A stretch of DNA of 64,000 nucleotides from Cladorhizidae sp. MBARI D1340-BT2 (lineage: Eukaryota > Porifera > Demospongiae > Poecilosclerida > Cladorhizidae): positions 24,682,549 to 24,746,548 of the forward strand of contig JAQNBH010000013.1 of the NCBI GenBank assembly GCA_028752905.1, read 5' to 3'. Made by a program: the position numbers and the translations under genes. The notes beneath the pieces were generated by a model. That model saw only the letters and a list, made by a program, of their open reading frames with translations, made no database searches and was not told the DNA's origin. Below are positions 1 through 13,394 of this stretch, piece after piece (within the stretch, counting starts at the first letter, position 1; each line of letters starts with the position of its first letter).

Positions 1-392
1 GCCACTGCAGTGGGGGATGACATCATTGCCACTGCAGTGGGGGATGACATCATTGCCACTGCAGTGAGGAATGACATCATTGCCACTGCAGTGAGGGATG
101 ACATCATTGCCACTGCAGTGAGGGATGACATCATTGCCACTGCAGTGGGGGATGACATCATTGCCACTGCAGTGGGGGATGACATCATTGCCACTGCAGT
201 GAGGGATGACATCATTGCCACTGCAGTGAGGAATGACATCATTGCCACTGCAGTGGGGGATGACATCATTGCCACTGCAGTGGGGGATGACATCATTGCC
301 ACTGCAGTGGGGGATGACATCATTGCCACTGCAGTGAGGGATGACATCATTGCCACTGCAGTGGGGGATGACATCATTGCCACGCTGCTCTC
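1..392. repeat. 27-bp minisatellite, runs off left edge
   Basis: About 14.5 near-identical copies of a 27-bp unit built around ACTGCAGT and GATGACATCATT. Copies differ mainly by GGGGG versus GAGGG or GAGGA. The unit is a multiple of three without stops, so one plus frame stays open with a nine-residue repeat (DDIIATAVG). I regard this as an artefact. Each unit carries TGACATCA, one base from a CRE/ATF site (TGACGTCA). The array continues beyond the window. Confidence 0.95.
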
Positions 393-555
393 TATGACAT
401 AATTTACAAAGCCCTCATCAGCCAAGAGAGTCCTTTCACTTGGAACCGGCTGACATTCGGATGGTAAGAGACCTGTTGGCGTATGCATGGTCCCTTGTTC
501 AAGTGGCAAGCTGCTGGCATGGGACGATGACACATTTTCACCACCTTATATCATA

Positions 556-1546
556 GCTGCTGCTAGTGAGGTGGTGCAGTGCTACTAGTGAGGTGGTGCA
601 GTGCTGCTAGTGAGGTGGTGTAGTGGCTGCTAGTGAGGTGGTGCAGTGGCTGCTAGTGAGGTGGTGCAGTGCTGCTAGTGAGGTGGTGCAGTGGTGGCTG
701 CTAGTGAGGCGGTGTAGTGCTGCTAGTGAGGTGGTGCAGTGCTGCTAGTGAGGTGGTGCAGTGGCTGCTAGTGAGGTGGTGCAGTGCTGCTAGTGAGGTG
801 GTGCAGTGCTGCTAGTGAGGTGGTGCAGTGCTGCTAGTGAGGTGGTGCAGTGGCTGCTAGTGAGGTGGTGCAGTGCTGCTAGTGAGGTGGTGCAGTGGTG
901 GCTGCTAGTGAGGTGGTGCAGTGGTGGCTGCTAGTGAGGTGGTGCAGTGGTGGCTGCTAGTGAGGTGGTGCAGTGGCTGCTAGTGAGGTGGTGCAGTGGC
1001 TGCTAGTGAGTGCTGCTAGTGAGGTGGTGCAGTGGCTGCTAGTGAGGTGGTGCAGTGGCTGCTAGTGAGGTGGTGCAGTGGCTGCTAGTGAGGTGGTGTA
1101 GTGCTGCTAGTTAGGTGGTGCAGTGGCTGCTAGTGAGGTGGTGCAGTGCTGCTAGTGAGGTGGTGCAGTGGCTGCTAGTGAGGTGGTGCAGTGCTGCTAG
1201 TGAGGTGGTGCAGTGCTGCTAGTGAGGTGGTGCAGTGGCTGCTAGTGAGGTGGTGCAGTGCTGCTAGTGAGGTGGTGCAGTGGCTGCTAGTGAGGTGGTG
1301 CAGTGGCTGCTAGTGAGGTGGTGCAGTGCTACTAGTGAGGTGGTGCAGTGCTGCTAGTGAGGTGGTGCAGTGGCTGCTAGTGAGGTGGTGCAGTGCTACT
1401 AGTGAGGTGGTGCAGTGCTACTAGTGAGGTGGTGCAGTGGCTGCTAGTGGTGCAGTGCTGCTAGTGAGGTGGTGCAGTGCTGCTAGTGAGGTGGTGCAGT
1501 GCTGCTAGTGAGGTGGTGCAGTGGCTGCTAGTGAGGTGGTGCAGTG
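556..1546. repeat. 22/23/26-bp minisatellite
   Basis: Roughly 43 copies of a GT-rich unit around CTGCTAGTGAGGTGGTGCAG, spaced 22, 23 or 26 bp depending on whether the junction reads TG, TGG or TGGTGG. The array ends about ten bases before the possible 3' splice site of the candidate exon at 1556. 393-555 between the first two arrays is unique sequence with no gene that I can see. Confidence 0.95.
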
Positions 1547-1555
1547 CCTGCCCAG

Positions 1556-1825
1556 GACAAGGAGAGAAAGGTGAGCAAATATTCCCAGCGCAGCCAGACA
1601 CACATTCTCAATCCAGCAGCCATTCTCAATCCAGCAGCATCGGACACCACAGGGAGGGAGAATGGACCCGAAGCCTCTCGCTTTTTAGAAAGTTCGGGTC
1701 AGAGAGTAAGGCTAGTAACTGGTGAGGAGAAGGCAGAGGGTTGTACCTCATCCAACTCTCTGGGCCGTGCTGAGGAAACCACTCCATCGGTGCTTGCTTG
1801 GATCAACTGGTATTTCTGGAATTAG
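1556..1825 (+). CDS. candidate terminal exon of an unrecognised plus-strand gene
   Basis: After CTGCCCAG (possible acceptor ending at 1555) one plus frame stays open for about 90 codons to a TAG at 1823-1825. The translation is mixed and hydrophilic (Lys, Glu, Ser, Thr rich) and includes an in-frame duplication of six residues (ILNPAA twice) from an 18-bp direct repeat near 1600-1640. A canonical AATAAA lies at 1874-1879, about 50 bases past the stop. A second frame is also open over much of the stretch, so the coding assignment is uncertain. I recognise no family. The upstream exon would have to lie beyond the minisatellite or off the left edge. Confidence 0.35.
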   Translation, partial: DKERKVSKYSQRSQTHILNPAAILNPAASDTTGRENGPEASRFLESSGQRVRLVTGEEKAEGCTSSNSLGRAEETTPSVLAWINWYFWN

Positions 1826-2794
1826 TTAGTTACCATGGCTACTTAGTCTTTAGTTAGCTATTCATTTGATAACAATAAAATAATTTAAAAAATCCCTGCA
1901 TACAGTAAACATTCCTGCAATGAGCAGACACACATCATCTAGACCTTTCCATGGAACTGGTCAAGATGAGAGGCAAATTGTGTGCAGGCAGCCAATGAAA
2001 ACTTCCCCCATGATGGATTCACGCACATTTACATTATTTGGCAACTCTGTTAAATGGTCACAATAGGCAATTAGCAAGTCATGGCCAGTGCTTCGGCTGT
2101 GGCCATCCTCACTCTTAACTGCCATTCCAGGACCAAGGTTGTCAAGAGGAGAACTTGGACGGTGCTAGGGTTTCCCATGAAACTAACATTGCACATGCAG
2201 AATGCTCAGGGTTTCATTTAGAAAATTGTCCAAGGAGGGCGGCCGCCCCTTCTAAATGAAACCCTGAATTTATTGTTTTCCACTACAAATGGCAGATCAA
2301 CCATCACAATGCCCCCCCCCTCCCCCACAAAATAAAAATAATAATAAATAAATAATAAATGAAATAATAAATGTCCTTTTGTGTACAAAGACATTGTTAG
2401 ATCATTTGCTTGCATGAACAGAAAAATGTTACTATTGGTTACGCTTTAGATGGCCTCTGAGAAGCTAGTCCACAACAACCACAGCATCTGCTAGAGAAGT
2501 TTGTCTGTCCCGCTGCTGCTAAATGCTCATATATAGAGATCGTAGAGTTGACGTCACTTACACACACACCTAGCAACATTGCTATCCACCATATTGAGAA
2601 GCAAACTCTGCACTGAGTAGTAGTCCCCCAAACTATATGGCATCCGTATATTGGAACCGATATGGAACAAGTGTCAGAGAGCTACAGCAAGCCGACGCCA
2701 GAGTTGGTCACGAGGACGAGCTCTAAATTGGTTGCAGTGGCTTGGAATGGAATGTGATCCATGCACAACTTCATGTGAATTACAGACTGGCAGA
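1826..2794. other. unique intergenic or intronic DNA
   Basis: No convincing exon on either strand. It has a short C-tract at 2311-2325 followed by AT-rich AATAAATAAT. GGGTTTCATTTAGAA at 2210-2224 pairs with TTCTAAATGAAACCC at 2250-2264, a short inverted repeat able to form a hairpin. Confidence 0.5.
1874..1879 (+). promoter_or_regulatory. possible poly(A) signal AATAAA
   Basis: A canonical hexamer about 50 bp past the stop of the candidate terminal exon. The surroundings are AT-rich, so it could be chance. Confidence 0.35.
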
Positions 2795-2795
2795 G

Positions 2796-3012
2796 ACCCT
2801 GGACAAGGCAGGCAGAGACCCTGGACTAGGCAGGCAGAGTCCCTGGACTAGGCAGGCAGAGTCCCTGGACTAGGCAGGTAGAGATTTTGGACTAGGCAGG
2901 CAGTCCCTGGACTAGGCAGGCAGAGTCCCTGGACTAGGCAGGCAGAGTCCCTGGATGAGGCAGGCAGAGTCCCTGGACTAGGCAGGCAGAGTCCCTGGGA
3001 AGAGTCCCTGGA
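2796..3012. repeat. 22-bp minisatellite
   Basis: About nine copies, some truncated, of a 22-bp unit around AGTCCCTGGACTAGGCAGGC. Confidence 0.9.
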
Positions 3013-4195
3013 GTAGCCAGAAGTGGTCTGTGCATATGTTTGTGTGGTAGGCTCAGACCATGTACCAAGCACTGCATACATACACACATACATAAGTTAG
3101 CTAGATACTCACAGCAGGAGGAGACTTATTCAACTCTAGCTATCCAAACACGGCAGTCACCCTGACAATAAAAGAAGCCACACCCATGGCAATGCTGGCT
3201 ACTATTCTCCCTCCCTTCCCCCCAATTTCATGATTCCTTTATCATGCCCACATCGAACATGAAGCGTTCTCTCCACGTGGAGGCTCCTGCTAGCAGTTTG
3301 ATTCTTCTCGCTCCACGTAAAAATAGAGTGTATCTGCACCTACTCGAGAGAAAGAGAGAGGACTGTCCCGGAGAGTCTCAAGATCTGTCATGTGGTGAAT
3401 AATTGGGGCGACTCCAGTTACCCGAACATTTCAGTTTTGGAACATACACAGGTCCAAACATGTTCGGAGAACTGACTTCCTACTGTAGTTGCTGATGGGT
3501 GATGTTGTCATGGCAATGCAGCTACTTCTCCTTTCAAATACAAGCTCACCTCAGTGGGAGAACAGTGCAATATTATATGAACTACATCTTCTGGGCACTA
3601 GTCTGTTCAGTGGGTAACCATTGCTCCTCTTCACTACAGATTAACTTGAGCTATTATTATTGTAGCTTGGGGCCACAACAACATATCCTCTTTTATGCCG
3701 AGTATATTGCCATCAGCGATCATTGGCAGGTGAAGGAAGAAGCCTGCAGCCAGCCAGGGGCAGTGGAAGAGACAAAGACCGCAGAGCAAGGGAGGACACG
3801 AGGCTAATCACATGGAAGAGGAAAGAGACCCACGTCCATTGGGCTGCTGCGGTGAGGAGAGATGTTGTACAAAACACACACTTGTAAGTTCAATGGCTTC
3901 CCTTGTTGATTGTGAGCATGTGTGGCTTCTACAGAAGATTTGGACTTCCCATCACTCATGGCGTCAAAAATTTTCCAAGGCTAAAAGCTAAAAGTTACCA
4001 TATTAAGCAGCCATTGCTCCCAGAAGTAGTGGCAGGACCTCTCCTTCTGGCGAGTAAGGAACACAACAGTGCCATCATGCGGGGGAGTTGTGAAGCTACC
4101 AGTTGGACTTATCAGTGACGCACTTGATAAGCAAAACACAATTGGAAGGTGCACCTCAATATCGATGATGTCATGAGTGAGCATGTCAAACAGCC
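3013..4195. other. unique DNA with a possible MITE remnant
   Basis: 3400-3477 carries CCAGTTACCCGAACATTTCAG and, 3', GAACTGACTTCCTACTGTA. The second resembles the terminal inverted repeat of the MITE at 22451-22741, suggesting a decayed relative. A 102-codon frame at 3499-3807 has no recognisable domain and unconvincing composition. I see no supported gene here. Confidence 0.4.
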
Positions 4196-7100
4196 GATCA
4201 CTCTTAGTGCCAGATCTCTATTATTATCAGATCACTCTTATTAATGCCAGATCTCTATTATTATCAGATCACTCTTATTAGTGCCAGATCTCTATTATTA
4301 TCAGATCACTCTTATTAGTGCCAGATCTCTATTATTATCAGATCACTCTTATTAGTGCCAGATCTCTATTATTATCAGATCACTCTTATTAGTGCCAGAT
4401 CTCTATTATTATCAGATCACTCTTATTAGTGCCAGATCTCTATTATTATCAGATCACTCTTATTAGTGCCAGATCTCTATTATTATCAGATCACTCTTAT
4501 TAGTGCCAGATCTCTATTATTATCAGATCACTCTTATTAGTGCCAGATCTCTATTATTATCAGATCACTCTCAGTGCCAGATCTCTATTATTATCAGATC
4601 ACTCTTAGTGCCAGATCTCTATTATTATCAGATCACTCTTATTAGTGCCAGATCTCTATTATTATCAGATCACTCTTATTAGTGCCAGATCTCTATTATT
4701 ATCAGATCACTCTTATTAGTGCCAGATCTCTATTATTATCAGATCACTCTTATTAGTGCCAGATCTCTATTATTATCAGATCACTCTTATTAGTGCCAGA
4801 TCTCTATTATTATCAGATCACTCTTATTAGTGCCAGATCTCTATTATTATCAGATCACTCTTATTAGTGCCAGATCTCTATTATTATCAGATCACTCTTA
4901 TTAGTGCCAGATCTCTATTATTATCAGATCACTCTTATTAGTGCCAGATCTCTATTATTATCAGATCACTCTCAGTGCCAGATCTCTATTATTATCAGAT
5001 CACTCTCAGTGCCAGATCTCTATTATTATCAGATCACTCTTAGTGCCAGATCTCTATTATTATCAGATCACTCTTAGTGCCAGATCTCTATTATTATCAG
5101 ATCACTCTTAGTGCCAGATCTCTATTATTATCAGATCACTCTTATTAGTGCCAGATCTCTATTATTATCAGATCACTCTTATTAGTGCCAGATCTCTATT
5201 ATTATCAGATCACTCTTATTAGTGCCAGATCTCTATTATTATCAGATCACTCTTAGTGCCAGATCTCTATTATTATCAGATCACTCTCAGTGCCAGATCT
5301 CTATTATTATCAGATCACTCTTAGTGCCAGATCTCTATTATTATCAGATCACTCTTAGTGCCAGATCTCTATTATTATCAGATCACTCTAATTAGTGCCA
5401 GATCTCTATTATTATCAGATCACTCTTATTAGTGCCAGATCTCTATTATTATCAGATCACTCTTATTAGTGCCAGATCTCTATTATTATCAGATCACTCT
5501 CAGTGCCAGATCTCTATTATTATCAGATCACTCTTAGTGCCAGATCTCTATTATTATCAGATCACTCTTAGTGCCAGATCTCTATTATTATCAGATCACT
5601 CTTAGTGCCAGATCTCTATTATTATCAGATCACTCTTATTAGTGCCAGATCTCTATTATTATCAGATCACTCTTATTAGTGCCAGATCTCTATTATTATC
5701 AGATCACTCTTATTAGTGCCAGATCTCTATTATTATCAGATCACTCTTATTAGTGCCAGATCTCTATTATTATCAGATCACTCTTAGTGCCAGATCTCTA
5801 TTATTATCAGATCACTCTCAGTGCCAGATCTCTATTATTATCAGATCACTCTTAGTGCCAGATCTCTATTATTATCAGATCACTCTTAGTGCCAGATCTC
5901 TATTATTATCAGATCACTCTAATTAGTGCCAGATCTCTATTATTATCAGATCACTCTTAGTGCCAGATCTCTATTATTATCAGATCACTCTTAGTGCCAG
6001 ATCTCTATTATTATCAGATCACTCTTAGTGCCAGATCTCTATTATTATCAGATCACTCTTATTAGTGCCAGATCTCTATTATTATCAGATCACTCTTATT
6101 AGTGCCAGATCTCTATTATTATCAGATCACTCTTATTAGTGCCAGATCTCTATTATTATCAGATCACTCTTATTAGTGCCAGATCTCTATTATTATCAGA
6201 TCACTCTCAGTGCCAGATCTCTATTATTATCAGATCACTCTTAGTGCCAGATCTCTATTATTATCAGATCACTCTTATTAGTGCCAGATCTCTATTATTA
6301 TCAGATCACTCTTAGTGCCAGATCTCTATTATTATCAGATCACTCTAATTAGTGCCAGATCTCTATTATTATCAGATCACTCTTAGTGCCAGATCTCTAT
6401 TATTATCAGATCACTCTTATTAGTGCCAGATCTCTATTATTATCAGATCACTCTTATTAGTGCCAGATCTCTATTATTATCAGATCACTCTCAGTGCCAG
6501 ATCTCTATTATTATCAGATCACTCTTATTAGTGCCAGATCTCTATTATTATCAGATCACTCTTAGTGCCAGATCTCTATTATTATCAGATCACTCTCAGT
6601 GCCAGATCTCTATTATTATCAGATCACTCTTAGTGCCAGATCTCTACTATTATCAGATCACTCTTATTAGTGCCAGATCTCTATTATTATCAGATCACTC
6701 TTATTAGTGCCAGATCTCTATTATTATCAGATCACTCTCAGTGCCAGATCTCTATTATTATCAGATCACTCTTAGTGCCAGATCTCTATTATTATCAGAT
6801 CACTCTTATTAGTGCCAGATCTCTATTATTATCAGATCACTCTTAGTGCCAGATCTCTATTATTATCAGATCACTCTTAGTGCCAGATCTCTATTATTAT
6901 CAGATCACTCTTAGTGCCAGATCTCTATTATTATCAGATCACTCTTATTAGTGCCAGATCTCTATTATTATCAGATCACTCTTAGTGTCAGATCTCTATT
7001 ATTATCAGATCACTCTTAGTGCCAGATCTCTATTATTATCAGATCACTCTCAGTGCCAGATCTCTATTATTATCAGATCACTCTTAGTGCCAGATCTCTA

Positions 7101-10100
7101 TTATTATCAGATCACTCTAATTAGTGCCAGATCTCTATTATTATCAGATCACTCTAATTAGTGCCAGATCTCTATTATTATCAGATCACTCTCAGTGCCA
7201 GATCTCTATTATTATCAGATCACTCTTAGTGCCAGATCTCTATTATTATCAGATCACTCTAATTAGTGCCAGATCTCTATTATTATCAGATCACTCTAAT
7301 TAGTGCCAGATCTCTATTATTATCAGATCACTCTTAGTGCCAGATCTCTATTATTATCAGATCACTCTTAGTGCCAGATCTCTATTATTATCAGATCACT
7401 CTTAGTGTCAGATCTCTATTATTATCAGATCACTCTTAGTGCCAGATCTCTATTATTATCAGATCACTCTAATTAGTGCCAGATCTCTATTATTATCAGA
7501 TCACTCTCAGTGCCAGATCTCTATTATTATCAGATCACTCTTATTAGTGCCAGATCTCTATTATTATCAGATCACTCTTAGTGCCAGATCTCTATTATTA
7601 TCAGATCACTCTTAGTGCCAGATCTCTATTATTATCAGATCACTCTTAGTGCCAGATCTCTATTATTATCAGATCACTCTAATTAGTGCCAGATCTCTAT
7701 TATTATCAGATCACTCTAATTAGTGCCAGATCTCTATTATTATCAGATCACTCTTAGTGCCAGATCTCTATTATTATCAGATCACTCTTAGTGCCAGATC
7801 TCTATTATTATCAGATCACTCTTAAGTGCCAGATCTCTATTATTATCAGATCACTCTCAGTGAGATCTCTATTATTATCAGATCACTCTCAGTGCCAGAT
7901 CTCTATTATTATCAGATCACTCTTAGTGCCAGATCTCTATTATTATCAGATCACTCTAATTAGTGCCAGATCTCTATTATTATCAGATCACTCTAATTAG
8001 TGCCAGATCTCTATTATTATCAGATCACTCTTAGTGCCAGATCTCTATTATTATCAGATCACTCTTAGTGCCAGATCTCTATTATTATCAGATCACTCTC
8101 AGTGCCAGATCTCTATTATTATCAGATCACTCTTAGTGCCAGATCTCTATTATTATCAGATCACTCTTAGTGCCAGATCTCTATTATTATCAGATCACTC
8201 TTAGTGCCAGATCTCTATTATTATCAGATCACTCTCAGTGCCAGATCTCTATTATTATCAGATCACTCTTAGTGCCAGATCTCTATTATTATCAGATCAC
8301 TCTTAGTGCCAGATCTCTATTATTATCAGATCACTCTTAGTGCCAGATCTCTATTATTATCAGATCACTCTTAGTGCCAGATCTCTATTATTATCAGATC
8401 ACTCTTAGTGCCAGATCTCTATTATTATCAGATCTCTCTTAGTGCCAGATCTCTATTATTATCAGATCACTCTTATTAGTGCCAGATCTCTATTATTATC
8501 AGATCACTCTTATTAGTGCCAGATCTCTATTATTATCAGATCACTCTTATTAGTGCCAGATCTCTATTATTATCAGATCACTCTTATTAGTGCCAGATCT
8601 CTATTATTATCAGATCACTCTTATTAGTGCCAGATCTCTATTATTATCAGATCACTCTTAGTGCCAGATCTCTATTGTTATCAGATCACTCTTAGTGCCA
8701 GATCTCTATTATTATCAGATCACTCTTATTAGTGCCAGATCTCTATTATTATCAGATCACTCTTAGTGTCAGATCTCTATTATTATCAGATCACTCTTAG
8801 TGCCAGATCTCTATTATTATCAGATCACTCTTAGTGCCAGATCTCTATTATTATCAGATCACTCTTATTAGTGCCAGATCTCTATTATTATCAGACCACT
8901 CTTAGTGCCAGATCTCTATTATTATCAGATCACTCTAATTAGTGCCAGATCTCTATTATTATCAGATCACTCTTAGTGCCAGATCTCTATTATTATCAGA
9001 TCACTCTTAGTGCCAGATCTCTATTATTATCAGATCACTCTTATTAGTGCCAGATCTCTATTATTATCAGATCACTCTTAGTGCCAGATCTCTATTATTA
9101 TCAGATCACTCTTAGTGCCAGATCTCTATTATTATCAGATCACTCTTAAGTGCCAGATCTCTATTATTATCAGATCACTCTCAGTGCCAGATCTCTATTA
9201 TTATCAGATCACTCTCAGTGCCAGATCTCTATTATTATCAGATCACTCTTAGTGCCAGATCTCTATTATTATCAGATCACTCTTAGTGCCAGATCTCTAT
9301 TATTATCAGATCACTCTTAAGTGCCAGATCTCTATTATTATCAGATCACTCTCAGTGCCAGATCTCTATTATTATCAGATCACTCTTAGTGCCAGATCTC
9401 TATTATTATCAGATCACTCTCAGTGCCAGATCTCTATTATTATCAGATCACTCTTAGTGCCAGATCTCTATTATTATCAGATCTCTCTTAGTGCCAGATC
9501 TCTATTATTATCAGATCACTCTTATTAGTGCCAGATCTCTATTATTATCAGATCACTCTTATTAGTGCCAGATCTCTATTATTATCAGATCACTCTTATT
9601 AGTGCCAGATCTCTATTATTATCAGATCACTCTTATTAGTGCCAGATCTCTATTATTATCAGATCACTCTCAGTGCCAGATCTCTATTATTATCAGATCA
9701 CTCTTAGTGCCAGATCTCTATTATTATCAGATCACTCTTATTAGTGCCAGATCTCTATTATTATCAGACCACTCTTAGTGCCAGATCTCTATTATTATCA
9801 GATCACTCTAATTAGTGCCAGATCTCTATTATTATCAGATCACTCTTATTAGTGCCAGATCTCTATTATTATCAGATCACTCTCAGTGCCAGATCTCTAT
9901 TATTATCAGATCACTCTTAGTGCCAGATCTCTATTATTATCAGATCACTCTTAGTGCCAGATCTCTATTATTATCAGATCACTCTTAGTGCCAGATCTCT
10001 ATTATTATCAGATCACTCTTATTAGTGCCAGATCTCTATTATTATCAGATCACTCTTATTAGTGCCAGATCTCTATTATTATCAGATCACTCTTATTAGT

Positions 10101-11412
10101 GCCAGATCTCTATTATTATCAGATCACTCTTATTAGTGCCAGATCTCTATTATTATCAGATCACTCTTAGTGCCAGATCTCTATTATTATCAGATCACTC
10201 TCAGTGCCAGATCTCTATTATTATCAGATCACTCTTAGTGCCAGATCTCTATTATTATCAGATCACTCTTAGTGCCAGATCTCTATTATTATCAGATCAC
10301 TCTAATTAGTGCCAGATCTCTATTATTATCAGATCACTCTTAGTGCCAGATCTCTATTATTATCAGATCACTCTTAGTGCCAGATCTCTATTATTATCAG
10401 ATCACTCTTAGTGCCAGATCTCTATTATTATCAGATCACTCTTATTAGTGCCAGATCTCTATTATTATCAGATCACTCTTATTAGTGCCAGATCTCTATT
10501 ATTATCAGATCACTCTTATTAGTGCCAGATCTCTATTATTATCAGATCACTCTTATTAGTGCCAGATCTCTATTATTATCAGATCACTCTCAGTGCCAGA
10601 TCTCTATTATTATCAGATCACTCTTAGTGCCAGATCTCTATTATTATCAGATCACTCTTATTAGTGCCAGATCTCTATTATTATCAGATCACTCTTAGTG
10701 CCAGATCTCTATTATTATCAGATCACTCTAATTAGTGCCAGATCTCTATTATTATCAGATCACTCTTAGTGCCAGATCTCTATTATTATCAGATCACTCT
10801 TATTAGTGCCAGATCTCTATTATTATCAGATCACTCTTATTAGTGCCAGATCTCTATTATTATCAGATCACTCTCAGTGCCAGATCTCTATTATTATCAG
10901 ATCACTCTTATTAGTGCCAGATCTCTATTATTATCAGATCACTCTCAGTGCCAGATCTCTATTATTATCAGATCACTCTTAGTGCCAGATCTCTATTATT
11001 ATCAGATCACTCTTATTAGTGCCAGATCTCTATTATTATCAGACCACTCTTAGTGCCAGATCTCTATTATTATCAGATCACTCTAATTAGTGCCAGATCT
11101 CTATTATTATCAGATCACTCTTAGTGCCAGATCTCTATTATTATCAGATCACTCTTAGTGCCAGATCTCTATTATTATCAGATCACTCTTATTAGTGCCA
11201 GATCTCTATTATTATCAGATCACTCTTAGTGCCAGATCTCTATTATTATCAGATCACTCTTAGTGCCAGATCTCTATTATTATCAGATCACTCTTATTAG
11301 TGCCAGATCTCTATTATTATCAGATCACTCTTATTAGTGCCAGATCTCTATTATTATCAGATCACTCTTAGTGCCAGATCTCTATTATTATCAGATCACT
11401 TTTAGTGCCAGA
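4196..11412. repeat. 7.2-kb minisatellite of 34/37-bp units
   Basis: About 205 head-to-tail copies of a unit containing GTGCCAGATCTCTATTATTA and TCAGATCACTC. The joiner varies: TTATTAG or TAATTAG give 37 bp, TTAG or TCAG give 34 bp. The unit has one BglII-type AGATCT and two or more GATC. The order of joiner types works as a barcode and shows an internal block duplication: 5633-6560 and 10016-10943 have the same order at a constant 4,383-bp offset. There is no coding evidence. Confidence 0.97.
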
Positions 11413-11546
11413 TCTATTAGTGTCAGATCTCTAATCTCTAATAGAGTCAGATCTCTATTAGTGTCAGATCTCACTTGTGTCAGATCTCACTTAGTGTCAG
11501 ATCTCACTTGTGTCAGATCTCACTTAGTGTCAGATCTCACTTAGTG
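11413..11546. repeat. short degenerate array derived from the large one
   Basis: About seven copies of a 17-20 bp unit around GTGTCAGATCTCACTT. It looks like a truncated derivative of the neighbouring 34/37-bp unit (shared CAGATCTC) that has been amplified on its own. Confidence 0.85.
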
Positions 11547-11905
11547 TCCCGAGCTAAGCACTTCTGCTAACGAGACTCTCAAGTAGCTAGCAGCCAAAGT
11601 TAGCTCATATTATTATGCACACTCAGCAATAGCTACACTAAATACTTGTTCACTCAGCTAGTTGCATAGCAACAGCAAGACTAAAAAAATAATGAAAATA
11701 AATAATCCAATATACCCACCCACCCCCGCACTCACGGGGGGGGGGAGGAGGGGGGCAATGGGCTATTAGCTCCACAGACACACATGTATAACAGGATAAC
11801 TGACAAGGCAGCACACACCCTCACAGGAGAGTCACGAAGAGAGCCAAGCAGAAACAACAGCAGATTCTCAGCTGGAGAAGAGACATCAGCACAGGCAAGA
11901 GAGAA
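11547..11905. other. unique DNA with G- and C-tracts
   Basis: Intergenic or intronic sequence with CCCACCCACCCCCGCA and a G-tract at 11716-11757. I see no gene. Confidence 0.5.
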
Positions 11906-12235
11906 GATCGCTTTACCAACTTACAAAGACCTTTGAACTTGGAGAACGCAAACACTCACCCACCGAAAAAATGGAATATCAAACTTGCCGATATTAATAT
12001 TACAAAATACAAGACTGGTTATTGTGTACATCTCTTCTCTAATTCCATAACACACTCTAATAAACATACGGACCTAGCCCTAGTGGTAAGGGGACTCCTC
12101 AAACAGGCAATCAGCACAATCAGCACAACACAAATGAATAATTATTATTCAAATTTAATCTTTGTTTGGGCCGCCTTTTGCTTGGGATTTTGCGTTCCCC
12201 CAGTTCAAAGGTCTTTGAAAATTGGCGAAGCGATC
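11906..12235. repeat. inverted repeat with 47-bp arms
   Basis: Arm 11906-11952 and arm 12189-12235 are reverse complements at about 80 percent identity, with a shared core AAAGACCTTTGAACT. They are about 236 bp apart. This may be a small foldback element or an inverted local duplication. No clear target-site duplication was seen. Confidence 0.7.
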
Positions 12236-12534
12236 GAGAGCCATCACAAATAAGATGATAAGGAACAACAAGACGTAGTTGGGCAAAGACAGCCATCAAA
12301 AGAATGAACAACGCAATAGCCAGGGAAAGATGGATTGGCTGCCAATGGCAACAGCCACAAACAAAGAAGGTCAAGAAGAATAGCAAGACACATCGCTGTG
12401 TGGGAGGGCAGATCAACACCTCGGTAGTGACAATTGGCTGCCCGTTACCACCATCGCCCACAAAACCCTATTGGAAAACATTTCCTGAAGTCTGGGCCAG
12501 TTTGACAAGGTTGCGTAATAAGGCCACACAACCT

Positions 12535-12647
12535 GAGAACAGCCCATCATGGCCAGTGTAGCCCACCTCAGTGAGAAGAGCCCATCATGGCCAGTACACC
12601 CCACCTCAGTGAGAAGAGCACATCATGGCCAAGCCCACCTCAGAGAG
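12535..12647. repeat. three 38-bp repeats
   Basis: Three imperfect copies of a unit containing GCCCATCATGGCCAG and CCCACCTCAGTGAGAAGA. Just downstream, at 12811-12866, another roughly 40-bp segment (CAATAGCTTCCA) is duplicated once. Confidence 0.85.
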
Positions 12648-12879
12648 CCACCAGCATCACTAATACTAAAGTGAGTATGTATGCTTTATACCAACGTCTG
12701 GTCTGTGGCCTCCCCAGAGGCAACAGGTGTGAGATGACCACTCCCACTGTCCTTCTTGCCTCTGTTTGAGCCGAGAGAAAAGCCCCCCGGGTGCCTGTGT
12801 GCACAATAGCTTCCAGTGGGGGGTACCATTGGGTCTGTGTGCACCAATAGCTTCCATTGGGGGATTCCTCTTCACAGGT

Positions 12880-13137
12880 TCTAAAGAGAGTTAAAATGCC
12901 CTATGTTTGGTCATACACTCGGGCTCTCTCTGCTCTGGTTGGTTATCGTCTTCCGGGGTGGACAGGAGGCACGTATGTATGTGGTCCACAGCATGTTGAT
13001 TGGTTTGTCCAACAAGAGGGGTTAATCCAACAACCGTCGATCAGGACTCTCAATGAAACTCATTCGAAGACAAACAAAATCTGCAGACAGCCCCTCTCTC
13101 ACCAAGAAAGAGCCTGTTTACCAGGCCAGACAGAAGG
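12880..13137 (+). other. possible plus-strand exon(s), unrecognised
   Basis: Good plus-strand splice signals occur here: AAA|GTGAGTATG at 12670, TCTTCACAG ending at 12879, and AGAAG|GTTAGT at 13138. A frame stays open through the middle block, and a second frame has an ATG at 13053 running to the same donor. I recognise no domain, and the two frames compete. This could be a spliced non-coding transcript, a small gene or chance. Confidence 0.2.
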
Positions 13138-13394
13138 TTAGTTTAGTGTGTGATATACACAGCTTCTTTGTGGTCGGTTATCTTCTCTGCAATATAATAA
13201 ATAGACTCTCTCTGTTCAAAGTCGGAACAAAACCAGCGAGGCCAAGCATAATGGATGATGAGCCCACACTGGAGTGAGAAGATGTCTTAGACTGTTGTGA
13301 AGAGTCTATGTTCGACCACTGCTTTCCAGGACACGGGTTCAGTGCAGATGTGGATATAGGCAGGTCGGGCAGCAAAGACAACTTGGAAGCTGTC

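Noticed and set aside
4196..11412. CRISPR-like array
   Set aside because: Units abut with only 4-7 variable bases and no unique spacers; the context is eukaryotic.
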